Counted from the stretch's first letter, positions 9,088 to 15,787 are shown. The stretch: 15,855 nucleotides of DNA from DASSWG01 sp041689995 (GCA_041689995.1 JBDNFD010000098.1:1-15855), one strand, 5' to 3'. The notes: a model not told the origin generated them from the letters alone. Numbers and translations are program-made.

Positions 9088-10382
9088 TGGAAAAGTATAA
9101 AAAATATAAAGATTCTGGGGTTGAATGGTTGGGGAAAATTCCTGAGCATTGGGAGGTTGATAGATTAGCCAAGTTTGGCGTATTTTTTAAAGGGAATGGG
9201 ATTTCAAAGAAAATGTTAGTAGAGAAAGGTTTACCTGCCTTATTATATGGTGATTTATATACCAAATATGACATAAAAACTTCTCAAATAATAAATAGGA
9301 TTAGTGAATCTACTGCAAAAAAATCAAAGTACATTACTGGAGGTGAAATAATTTTTACAGGGTCAGGAGAGACTTTAGAAGATATCGGAAAATCAATTGC
9401 ATATTTAGGTAAAGAAAAAGTTTATGTAGGTGGAGATACTATAATCTATCAGCAAAAGAGTATTGAAAGTGAGTTCTTAGCCTATTGCCTAGTATCGCAA
9501 TATGTGTCAATTCAAAAAATAATAAATTCCAAGGGTTCTATTATTTTTCACGTTTATTCCTCAAGATTAAGAACTATAAAAATTGCTATCCCAACATTAA
9601 AAGAACAAATCCAAATAGCCAATTATTTGGACACCAAAACCACAGCAATAGATAAAAAAATAAAGCTTTTAAAACGTAAAACACAACATTACAAAGCCTA
9701 CCGAAAAACTTTGATTAATGATGCGGTTACCAAAGGGTTGAACAAAAATGTAGAACTAAAAGAGAGTGGTATTGATTGGATTGGGAAGATTCCTGGGCAT
9801 TGGGAAGTTAAGAGATATAAAAGTTTTGGTAGAACAATTAAAGGTAAAAATATGGAGATTTCGGATGTCGAGTTTGAAAATAGCTTGCCTTTATTGTCAT
9901 TAAAATATCTCCGGAATGATTTTGTACAGCATCCAACTTTCTGCTATTCTTTCGATAAATCATTAAAATCAACAGAAGACGACTTGATAATAGTTTGGGA
10001 TGGCGCTGCAGTAGGAGAAATTCTCAAATCAAAAGTTGGTTACATTTCATCAACTATTGCAAAATTAGATATTGATGAAAGGAAGTATAATAAAAAATAT
10101 TTTTATCATTTGAGAGGTGCAATTGATTATATTTTAAAGCAGATTCCAACAGGAATGGGTATTCCGCATCTCAATCCTACATTGTTTAGAAATTTTAAAT
10201 GTCCAGCACCGCCGATTTCTGAACAACAACAAATTGCCGATTATTTAGACTCCAAAACAGCAGCCATAGACAAAATTCTAAAAAACGTAGAAACCCAAAT
10301 CATCACTCTAAAAGAGCTGCGGAAAACCTTGATTAATGAAGTGGTAACCGGAAAGGTAAAAGTAAGCTCAGATTTGCAATAG
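9087..10382 (+). CDS. hsdS: Type I restriction-modification specificity subunit
   Basis: Determines the bipartite DNA target of the HsdMS methylase and HsdMSR nuclease. The 431-aa protein shows the classic duplicated plan. Each half opens with a matching segment (SGVEWLGKIPEHWEV near residue 10; SGIDWIGKIPGHWEV near 227), continues into a target recognition domain (about 25-165 and 240-375), and closes with a conserved helix (EQIQIANYLDTKTTAIDK with YRKTLINDAVTKG; EQQQIADYLDSKTAAIDK with LRKTLINEVVTGK). The two recognition domains are unlike each other, which implies a split target with two different half-sites; the target sequence cannot be read from the protein. The length is normal and both halves are intact. 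It starts in the stop codon of hsdM. Confidence 0.95.
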   Translation: MEKYKKYKDSGVEWLGKIPEHWEVDRLAKFGVFFKGNGISKKMLVEKGLPALLYGDLYTKYDIKTSQIINRISESTAKKSKYITGGEIIFTGSGETLEDIGKSIAYLGKEKVYVGGDTIIYQQKSIESEFLAYCLVSQYVSIQKIINSKGSIIFHVYSSRLRTIKIAIPTLKEQIQIANYLDTKTTAIDKKIKLLKRKTQHYKAYRKTLINDAVTKGLNKNVELKESGIDWIGKIPGHWEVKRYKSFGRTIKGKNMEISDVEFENSLPLLSLKYLRNDFVQHPTFCYSFDKSLKSTEDDLIIVWDGAAVGEILKSKVGYISSTIAKLDIDERKYNKKYFYHLRGAIDYILKQIPTGMGIPHLNPTLFRNFKCPAPPISEQQQIADYLDSKTAAIDKILKNVETQIITLKELRKTLINEVVTGKVKVSSDLQ

Positions 10383-10390
10383 CAAACTGC

Positions 10391-10461
10391 TTAGTGCAAA
10401 AATTCCGGCTATTTTGCATTAAGAATGTCGTTATTGTTATTTTTAATATTTTTTTGCATTA
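10391..10461. promoter_or_regulatory. Three related 10-11-bp half-sites before the DUF3800 gene, two forming a hairpin
   Basis: TTAGTGCAAAA (10391-10401) and TTTTGCATTAA (10412-10422) form an 11-bp inverted repeat with one G-U-type position and a 10-nt centre. A third half-site, TTTTGCATTA (10452-10461), repeats the right arm exactly 40 bp further on, 17 bp before the DUF3800 start. The spacing suggests a protein-binding operator or a weak attenuating hairpin between hsdS and the inserted pair. No T-tract directly follows the hairpin. Confidence 0.4.
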
Positions 10462-10478
10462 GGTGTAAATAATGAAAG

Positions 10479-11150
10479 ATGAAAAGTAAAACGTTTAATA
10501 TTTATTGCGATGAAAGTTGCCATTTGGAAAACGACCACAAAGCGTATATGTTTTTAGGGTCTGTAAGTTCTGCATACAACCAAGTACGCTTTCATACAGA
10601 GCAAATCCAAGAATTAAAAAAGAAACATCATTTTTACGGCGAAATTAAGTGGAGCGATGTTTCTAAATCCAAACATCACTTTTACATAGATCTGGTAGAA
10701 TATTTTTTCAACACCGATTTAAAATTCAGAACCATTGGTGTAAAAAAAAGTAAAATAAACAATAATGCGTTCAATCAATCGTATGACGATTTTTATTACA
10801 AAATGTACTACTATCTACTGAACCATAATTTAAACAGCTTATATAAATACAATGTATATTTGGATATAAAAGATACCTTAAGCGCCAATAAAGTAAATAA
10901 ATTAAAAGAGATATTGAACACTAAATTTGGTGTATTCAGGAACGTACAAAACATACGGTCTCACGAAAGTTTATTGTTGCAAATGACAGATTTTATTATG
11001 GGAGCAATATCGTACCATCATAACAATGAAGACAAAAAAAACGTGACCAAAGTAAAGATTATTGAAAAAATTCAACAGCACGCAGGAGAGTCTTTAAATG
11101 GCACTAATTATTCTGACAAATTAAATTTGTTTTTTATAGAACTACAATAA
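10479..11150 (+). CDS. DUF3800 domain protein (RNase H-like fold)
   Basis: 223 aa. The start NIYCDES (D11-E12-S13), the E55-I-K-W segment, the strand VYLD129 and the C-terminal SHESLLLQMTD171FIMGAI are the signature of DUF3800, a family predicted to adopt an RNase H-like fold with acidic active-site residues and often found among defence genes. Its biochemical activity is not established, so nuclease function is inference. The ATG at 10479 follows a short upstream ATG at 10472 that meets a stop after five codons. It lies 96 bp after hsdS and 3 bp before the next gene, with which it probably forms a pair. It is not a normal type I subunit. Confidence 0.8.
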   Translation: MKSKTFNIYCDESCHLENDHKAYMFLGSVSSAYNQVRFHTEQIQELKKKHHFYGEIKWSDVSKSKHHFYIDLVEYFFNTDLKFRTIGVKKSKINNNAFNQSYDDFYYKMYYYLLNHNLNSLYKYNVYLDIKDTLSANKVNKLKEILNTKFGVFRNVQNIRSHESLLLQMTDFIMGAISYHHNNEDKKNVTKVKIIEKIQQHAGESLNGTNYSDKLNLFFIELQ

Positions 11151-11153
11151 ATT

Positions 11154-11660
11154 ATGCCTTTAAATTTACTTAAAAAGTATAACGATTTGTTAGATTTAGG
11201 CGCATACAGTGAGATGCGAAGAAAACAATCGCTACAAGCTATTTTTGATAGGGATATTTCTCAGAATGCGCATTTTACATTCCAAAATAAACGCATACAG
11301 CCAACCCCTTTGGAGGGTGAAATTAAAATGAGCACCCTGTTTACTCACTTAACAACAGTGATAACAGATTATAAAACCAATCGCAGGGAATTTGATATTC
11401 ACAGAGCTGTTCGGTTGCACTGGATTAAATACCATATAGATTATAAGAAAAAAGAAAATATTCTTCATTTTTCAGTCAAGGAACCACAAGGCAACAGAAC
11501 CTACATTTATGATAAAGAGGAAAAATATGTAATCGTATTGGAGTCTTTGCGTAAAGTCAATGAATACTATTTGCTGACGGCCTACCATTTACAGGGCAAG
11601 GATGCAAAAAGAAATAAAATATTGAAAAAGTATAAAAGAAAGCTAACGGAACTTTTATAA
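11154..11660 (+). CDS. Small basic protein of unknown function, possible barnase/EndoU-like nuclease
   Basis: 168 aa, rich in Lys and Arg, with no signal peptide or membrane segment. I do not recognise the family with certainty. The segment FDIHRAVRLHWIKYHI (80-95), followed by strands NILHFSVKE and RTYIYDKEEKYVIVLE and the closing NEYYLLTAYHL (136-146), resembles phage-type barnase-EndoU-ColicinE5/D-RelE fold nucleases, which pair basic/His residues in a helix with a late Thr/Tyr strand. On that reading R84, H89 and T142 would be candidate active-site positions. A basic Lys-rich tail ends the protein. It follows the DUF3800 gene by 3 bp and precedes a terminator, so the two are probably co-transcribed. 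A toxin or RNA-cleaving effector is possible but unproven. Confidence 0.6.
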   Translation: MPLNLLKKYNDLLDLGAYSEMRRKQSLQAIFDRDISQNAHFTFQNKRIQPTPLEGEIKMSTLFTHLTTVITDYKTNRREFDIHRAVRLHWIKYHIDYKKKENILHFSVKEPQGNRTYIYDKEEKYVIVLESLRKVNEYYLLTAYHLQGKDAKRNKILKKYKRKLTELL

Positions 11661-11729
11661 AAGCAAAAAACGCAGAGCATCTTGGCTTGCGTTTTTCGAT
11701 TTCCTTCTTTCAAATGAAAGATGAACTCT
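11661..11729 (-). ncRNA. Candidate ~70-nt small RNA on the minus strand, upstream of hsdR
   Basis: A good Bacteroidota promoter on the minus strand (11763-11734) points at a terminator only about 70 nt away, with no reading frame between. The predicted transcript holds a short hairpin (CTTTCATTTGAAAG, 11720-11707), a purine-rich unpaired stretch (GAAGGAAATCG) and the terminator stem. Expression and function are inference. It lies between two parts of the restriction locus, divergent from hsdR. Confidence 0.35.
11665..11696. terminator. Bidirectional terminator hairpin between the small-protein gene and hsdR
   Basis: Arms 11666-11674 (AAAAACGCA) and 11688-11696 (TGCGTTTTT) pair, with a possible inner AGC/GCT extension. 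The A-rich left arm and T-rich right arm let it work in both directions: for the gene ending at 11660 and for a minus-strand transcript arriving from 11730. Confidence 0.7.
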
Positions 11730-11733
11730 GGTG

Positions 11734-11763
11734 CAAAGATACAAGTTTATAGTAAGTTATCAA
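11734..11763 (-). promoter_or_regulatory. Minus-strand Bacteroidota promoter (TTG - 19 nt - TATCTTTG)
   Basis: On the minus strand TTG (11763-11761), 19 nt, then TATCTTTG (11741-11734) followed by CACC matches the -33/-7 pattern of Bacteroidota housekeeping promoters. It reads away from hsdR. It is the best promoter match I found in the restriction island. Confidence 0.55.
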
Positions 11764-11823
11764 CAATTTGGTGTTAAAAAATATCAAGTGGTAAACAAAA
11801 GCTGATAAGCAAAATAACTATTT

Positions 11824-14800
11824 ATGGATGAATTAGTACTTCAGGATAAATATTTAATGAACTTCTTTACCCAGCGCACAGATGGGCTGCAATACAAAGA
11901 AGTGAAAGCAAATACTGTTTCCAAAACCCACTTTGTGGTAGAGGATTTAAAATATTTTATCAGCCAAACATCTTTAAATAAATCAGCCTATAGGAAACTA
12001 TTAAAATCCTTTGCCAATAATGAGAAACAGTTATTGGAGGAGTTTATGGAGTTTCTCAATAAGCGTATTGGGGAGTCAATGAATATGGCCCTGTTCATCA
12101 ACAATAACAAATCAGTAACCTTTAAAGGGGTTAAAATCAACTTGTTTTATCCCAGCGGAAGTATAACCCACGGCGATAAATTATTTGAGGAAAATCAATT
12201 TTCTGTTGTGCAAGAACTACCGTATATCTACAATTATGAGGGTAAAAAACAATTTAGTTTTCGGCCAGATATTACCTTCTTTCTCAATGGTATCTTTTTG
12301 GGATATTCAGAATTAAAATCAAATTACAACAACCAAAGCGCCCATAAAGACGGTAAAACAAAAATAGCCACCGATTATCAAAAAGCAGTAATCAATTATT
12401 TGGAGATTGCTGAGGACAATGATATTGCGCAAACCATAAGAAAGGATTTTTTAAAGATATTTGAAAAAGCAATCCACGTAACCACCACGGATGTACAAGA
12501 TACTTTTGTTATTAGAAATATTTCCAACCAATTTGATGAAATCAAAGCAAGAGTAGAAGACAACTCTTATGATTTTGATAAGTATAAAGCAAATGTAAAC
12601 GATGCTTTAAAGTCTTATCCGCTGCTCAATCCAGAAGCCAGCAAGCAAGAGCGTTTTGAGGAGGTTTTTAAGGCATTGTACAGTAAGAAGATGATAGAGA
12701 AGGAAATTCTCTATTACAACTTTATAGAACGCGAGTTAATCAAATCGGATAAAGCAAAGCAAAAGGAATATAAGCATAATGATGGAAGGTTAATTTCTCC
12801 AAGACCAAAACAAAAGTTTGGAGCAGATAAGATCATAGCCAAAATAGATGAGCTTTTGGCCCACGAAGATGAGCCAGATTACTTTATAAACAAGCTGCGT
12901 AAACAATTAAAAGATAGAGGTTTAGGAATTGCCCAAATTGAGGATTTAGTTGCAAAACGACAGAAATACCAAAACAACAAAAATGTTTACTCCCTACTCT
13001 TACAATATGCTGCGGGTTTTGGAAAAAGTAATATTATTGGCTGGACGTCGCTTCAGCTTAAAGATTTACGCAAAAACGATGAGTTTGTTTACGACAAGAT
13101 AATGATTGTAGTGGACAGGGTTCAGTTAAGGGACCAGCTGGACAGCAAAATGTACAATATGAACATTGCCAACAGTATGTTTATAGAGGCCAATAACAAA
13201 AAGTCGTTTTTGGAAGCTTTAAACACAGATAAACGGATTGTAGTAGTCAACCTTCAAAAATTCAATTCCATAAGAGAGTTTTTGGATGATGAAGTTGTCG
13301 GGCATTTATCTTCAATGCGTATCGCTTTTTTAATTGATGAAATCCACCGTTCCAATAGTGGCGTGCAACACGAAGAAATGGTTTCATTATTTGATGAACT
13401 TCAAAACAGTTTTGACACCAACAAAGAATACAAGAAAACCTATAAAAAGAAAAATCTAATCATCGGGTTTACCGCTACACCAAGCGATGTAACCTTGGCG
13501 CGTTTTGGGGAATATAATAAATATGCCGAAGCTGAAAAAATATGGGTTCCTTTTGATAGTTACATAATGAAGGAGGCTATTGAAGACGGCTATATTTTAA
13601 ATCCAATAAAAGGAATAGTTCCGGTATCGGCCAAAATGTATTTCGACAAACCCGAAGCCGATTTGGAAGGTTTTGAAGACGACGTTCATTATCACGGAAT
13701 CTCGGGCAATACAGATGTGGGAGTTGATTCCAAAGGCAATAAATACCGCATCAGCAAAAGGAAAATTTACGAAAACGAGGAACGAATTGATGCCATCTCA
13801 AAGTTTGTAGCCAAGCGATTGGTTTCCGCAGTGTATCACAACATTCGGGGAACAGCTAAAGCAATGTTTGCTGTTTCTTCCATAAAAGCAGCTATTAAAT
13901 ATCGAAAATATATTCAGAAATACTTTAATGCATTGGTGGCTGAAAAGAAATATGAACGATTTAAGGACGCACCAATCTATATTGTTTATAGCTCCGATGG
14001 ACAGAAATATGAAAGCAGTTCTACCCTAAATGGAGGATTATCAGAAGCTAAAGTCCTACAGAATTTCGCCATTAAAAAGAACGGTTTAATCATTGTGGTG
14101 GATAAACTTCAGACTGGATTTGATGAGCCAAAATTGCACACTTTGTTCCTTGACAAAGAGATTAGGGGAATAAATGCCATACAAACCATTTCAAGAGTAA
14201 ACAGGACTGCTGGTAAGCACAAGAAAGACTGCAAGATTATAGACTTGTCCTATAAAAATGTGAACGTAAACAACATTAAAGAAGCTTTTGAGCATTTCAG
14301 CAATGTGGTAGTAAGTGATTTTGACCCATTGGGGCAGGAACTATTACTGGAAGAAATATACAAGAACCTAAATCGAGAGAATCTTTTTAAGACAAATTTT
14401 AAGGCTTTTAAAGCCTATCAATTGGGAGACAAAAAGGATATCACTACAATACAGAATTTTGAGAACGCAGTAGCGCAATTGGTTAGAAAAGAGCAAGAAG
14501 TGGCTAAAAAACTGAAAAATAATGTCAACAGTTATTTTAGGATTCTAAACCTTATTGCTTTCGTGATTGAGATTGATGATAAATACAGTGATACACATTT
14601 TACAGAGTTCTGGTTTAGGTTTAGTATTCTGTACAATTCAATAACCGGCACCACAGAATTAATAGATGATGTAGATGTATATTTTGATAATAAAATAGGA
14701 ATCGTTATTCCTCCAAAAGAAAAAGAAAAGAAAGGAAAACCAAGCTCCGTGGTCAAAGAACCATCATCGGTTTACGGCAAGCAATATAAATTTGACATTC

Positions 14801-15105
14801 TTGCTGTCATAGAAAAGCGCAACGAGGAAGAGGAAGAAATAGAGGCATTGATAATGGATTTCCAAAATAAAATAGAAGCGTTTTTTGCGTATGTTCAATT
14901 ACCTCAAAATGGCACTTATATAATCGCCAAAATGAAGAATAGCAGCGGCACTTTTGATGAAGAGGAAATTTATAGTGACTTCAAAAAAATATACAATAAG
15001 TACATACGAAGAAACAAGAAAAGTTTAGGTCAGTTTTTTATAAGGGAGACAGAAGATATAGTGAATCAGTTGTGTGATGATTTTGAGAAGACTGTAAATA
15101 ATTGA
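11824..15105 (+). CDS. hsdR: Type I restriction-modification endonuclease / ATP-dependent translocase subunit
   Basis: Motor and nuclease subunit that pumps DNA and cuts unmethylated foreign DNA away from the HsdS target. The N-terminal PD-(D/E)XK nuclease shows R147-P-D149 and E163-L-K165. The SF2 motor has a Walker A variant, AAGF-G400-K401-S402, in place of the common TGSGKS. It also has the DEIH box D505-E-I-H508, motif III T550-A-T-P553 and motif VI Q787-TIS-R791-VN-R794. The C-terminal ~300 residues include charged helical stretches expected to bind HsdMS. At 1093 aa it is full length with all catalytic residues. It is separated from hsdMS by two extra genes and a terminator, so it must be transcribed separately, which would let methylation precede restriction; I see no exact TAnnTTTG box in front of it. 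Confidence 0.96.
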   Translation: MDELVLQDKYLMNFFTQRTDGLQYKEVKANTVSKTHFVVEDLKYFISQTSLNKSAYRKLLKSFANNEKQLLEEFMEFLNKRIGESMNMALFINNNKSVTFKGVKINLFYPSGSITHGDKLFEENQFSVVQELPYIYNYEGKKQFSFRPDITFFLNGIFLGYSELKSNYNNQSAHKDGKTKIATDYQKAVINYLEIAEDNDIAQTIRKDFLKIFEKAIHVTTTDVQDTFVIRNISNQFDEIKARVEDNSYDFDKYKANVNDALKSYPLLNPEASKQERFEEVFKALYSKKMIEKEILYYNFIERELIKSDKAKQKEYKHNDGRLISPRPKQKFGADKIIAKIDELLAHEDEPDYFINKLRKQLKDRGLGIAQIEDLVAKRQKYQNNKNVYSLLLQYAAGFGKSNIIGWTSLQLKDLRKNDEFVYDKIMIVVDRVQLRDQLDSKMYNMNIANSMFIEANNKKSFLEALNTDKRIVVVNLQKFNSIREFLDDEVVGHLSSMRIAFLIDEIHRSNSGVQHEEMVSLFDELQNSFDTNKEYKKTYKKKNLIIGFTATPSDVTLARFGEYNKYAEAEKIWVPFDSYIMKEAIEDGYILNPIKGIVPVSAKMYFDKPEADLEGFEDDVHYHGISGNTDVGVDSKGNKYRISKRKIYENEERIDAISKFVAKRLVSAVYHNIRGTAKAMFAVSSIKAAIKYRKYIQKYFNALVAEKKYERFKDAPIYIVYSSDGQKYESSSTLNGGLSEAKVLQNFAIKKNGLIIVVDKLQTGFDEPKLHTLFLDKEIRGINAIQTISRVNRTAGKHKKDCKIIDLSYKNVNVNNIKEAFEHFSNVVVSDFDPLGQELLLEEIYKNLNRENLFKTNFKAFKAYQLGDKKDITTIQNFENAVAQLVRKEQEVAKKLKNNVNSYFRILNLIAFVIEIDDKYSDTHFTEFWFRFSILYNSITGTTELIDDVDVYFDNKIGIVIPPKEKEKKGKPSSVVKEPSSVYGKQYKFDILAVIEKRNEEEEEIEALIMDFQNKIEAFFAYVQLPQNGTYIIAKMKNSSGTFDEEEIYSDFKKIYNKYIRRNKKSLGQFFIRETEDIVNQLCDDFEKTVNN

Positions 15106-15129
15106 GAATTTCCTTTAAATCAATTTCAA

Positions 15130-15246
15130 AAAACAAAAAAGCCCCTTCACCCAAGGTGAAAAAGCTTCTCATCGGTTCAACAACGTGAACTCAACACAAC
15201 TTCGTAAATAGATTCCCACTTTCGTGGGAATTTAATGCGGTCTGGA
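15130..15246. repeat. Direct repeat copy 2 (117 bp): tRNA-Asp 3' end, trailer and terminator
   Basis: Identical over 117 bp to 15571-15687, 441 bp further on. Reading on the minus strand it contains the last bases of tRNA-Asp (acceptor strand at 15245-15239), a hairpin with arms ATTCCCAC/GTGGGAAT (15212-15231), a second small hairpin (15175-15190) and the terminator. Its inner 59 bp (15132-15190) also match copy 1 at 6831. It begins 24 bp after the hsdR stop and marks the right edge of the restriction island. Confidence 0.95.
15134..15167 (-). terminator. Minus-strand terminator (copy 2)
   Basis: Same 13-bp stem, TTG loop and T-run as the other two copies (arms 15167-15155 and 15151-15139 on the minus strand). 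It would end transcripts coming through the GIY-YIG gene and the broken tRNA copy. It converges on hsdR but lacks a plus-strand T-tract. Confidence 0.75.
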
Positions 15247-15300
15247 ACCACCAACAGGTTGGGGTCACAGCGAGACTCGAACTCGTCAGGCATTCTAACC
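15238..15300 (-). pseudogene. Broken tRNA-Asp copy A (palindrome-bearing, anticodon lost)
   Basis: On the minus strand it keeps tRNA-Asp nucleotides 18-31 (GGTTAGAATGCCTG, 15300-15287) and the T-arm (15285-15271). The 19 nt holding the anticodon loop and variable region are replaced by one base. A 25-nt insert (15270-15246) then separates the T-arm from the acceptor strand CCAGACC plus discriminator G. The insert has a CCAAC/GTTGG core. The first 17 nt of the tRNA are missing; the GIY-YIG gene lies in their place. It cannot give a working tRNA. Confidence 0.85.
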
Positions 15301-15564
15301 TTTAGCGGCCATTTCATTTTTTGATGAAGCAATTAGTGTTTCTAATTGGTAATGACTATATTTTTTCAAAGCTTTCTCTCGCATCAACGCTTCCCGTTTT
15401 GTGGAAAACGACTGCAGAAAAACCAATTCCCAAGGTCCTTTGTCTTTAGTAAACCGGCTTTTATTATCATTATGGGCATTCAAACGCAAGTAAGGAGACA
15501 AAGAATATCCTTTGTAGAAAATAGCTCGCCCTCGACTATAAATAATATATACAAAATGCTCCAT
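15295..15564 (-). CDS. Small GIY-YIG endonuclease-family protein
   Basis: 89 aa, of the stand-alone single-domain GIY-YIG type common in Bacteroidota. The core motifs are V5-Y-I7 and Y17-K-G19, then R27, H31, the PWELVF strand (44-49) and the metal-binding E63 in REALMREKALKKY. All expected catalytic positions are present, so it may cut DNA; the target is unknown. I start it at the ATG at 15564. The in-frame GTG at 15591 lies inside the terminator stem and would add nine unrelated residues. The start is about 10 nt past the T-run of the upstream terminator, so expression would rely on read-through from tRNA-Asp. The last codons, GGT and the stop TAG, are the GGTTAG of a tRNA-Asp D-loop, so the gene is fused to broken tRNA copy A. 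Confidence 0.88.
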   Translation of the reverse strand: MEHFVYIIYSRGRAIFYKGYSLSPYLRLNAHNDNKSRFTKDKGPWELVFLQSFSTKREALMREKALKKYSHYQLETLIASSKNEMAAKG

Positions 15565-15570
15565 ATCCTC

Positions 15571-15687
15571 AAAACAAAAAAGCCCCTTCACCCAAGGTGA
15601 AAAAGCTTCTCATCGGTTCAACAACGTGAACTCAACACAACTTCGTAAATAGATTCCCACTTTCGTGGGAATTTAATGCGGTCTGGA
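15571..15687. repeat. Direct repeat copy 3 (117 bp): trailer and terminator of the intact tRNA-Asp
   Basis: Identical to 15130-15246. On the minus strand it starts in the last bases of the intact tRNA-Asp and ends 6 bp before the GIY-YIG start codon. With copy 2 it encloses a 324-bp unit (15247-15570) holding the GIY-YIG gene and most of broken tRNA copy A. Confidence 0.95.
15575..15608 (-). terminator. Terminator of tRNA-Asp (copy 3)
   Basis: On the minus strand AAGCTTTTTCACC (15608-15596) pairs with GGTGAAGGGGCTT (15592-15580) across a TTG loop, followed by a T-run. Three of the 13 pairs are G-U. It lies about 70 nt after the tRNA 3' end and just before the GIY-YIG gene. Confidence 0.85.
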
Positions 15688-15752
15688 CGAGACTCGAACT
15701 CGCGACCTCCTGCGTGACAGGCAGGCATTCTAACCAACTGAACTACCAGACC
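15679..15752 (-). tRNA. tRNA-Asp (anticodon GTC)
   Basis: Read on the minus strand, the 74 nt fold as a complete cloverleaf. The acceptor GGTCTGG pairs with CCAGACC, and the discriminator is G73, an identity base of tRNA-Asp. The D-stem is GTTC/GAAT. The anticodon stem CCTGC/GCAGG encloses loop CTGTCAC (anticodon GTC). The T-arm is GCGAG/CTCGT around TTCGAGT. The 3' CCA is not encoded. Only 35 bp separate it from the broken copy B upstream, and its trailer is repeat copy 3. It is the only intact tRNA-Asp of the three copies here. Confidence 0.97.
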
Positions 15753-15787
15753 AAAACAATATTTATGAACTTTATTTAAGTATTTCT

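Noticed and set aside
10472..10489. Five-codon ORF just before the DUF3800 gene as a leader peptide
   Set aside because: It is too short, and nothing distinguishes it from a chance ATG.
15130..15246. CRISPR array
   Set aside because: There are only two or three copies, the spacing is 441 bp or kilobases, and the repeats contain tRNA and terminator sequence; no cas genes.
15565..15591. Upstream GTG start giving a 98-aa GIY-YIG protein
   Set aside because: The GTG lies in the terminator stem and the added residues are translated repeat; the family normally starts just before the VYI strand.
15346..15600. 84-codon plus-strand ORF over the GIY-YIG gene
   Set aside because: It is the antisense shadow of the GIY-YIG gene and runs into the terminator repeat; the product has no recognisable fold pattern.
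15130..15687. The 117-bp repeats as attL/attR of an integrase-type element
   Set aside because: No integrase or excisionase is in the window, and the repeat covers mainly trailer and terminator rather than a tRNA 3' half.
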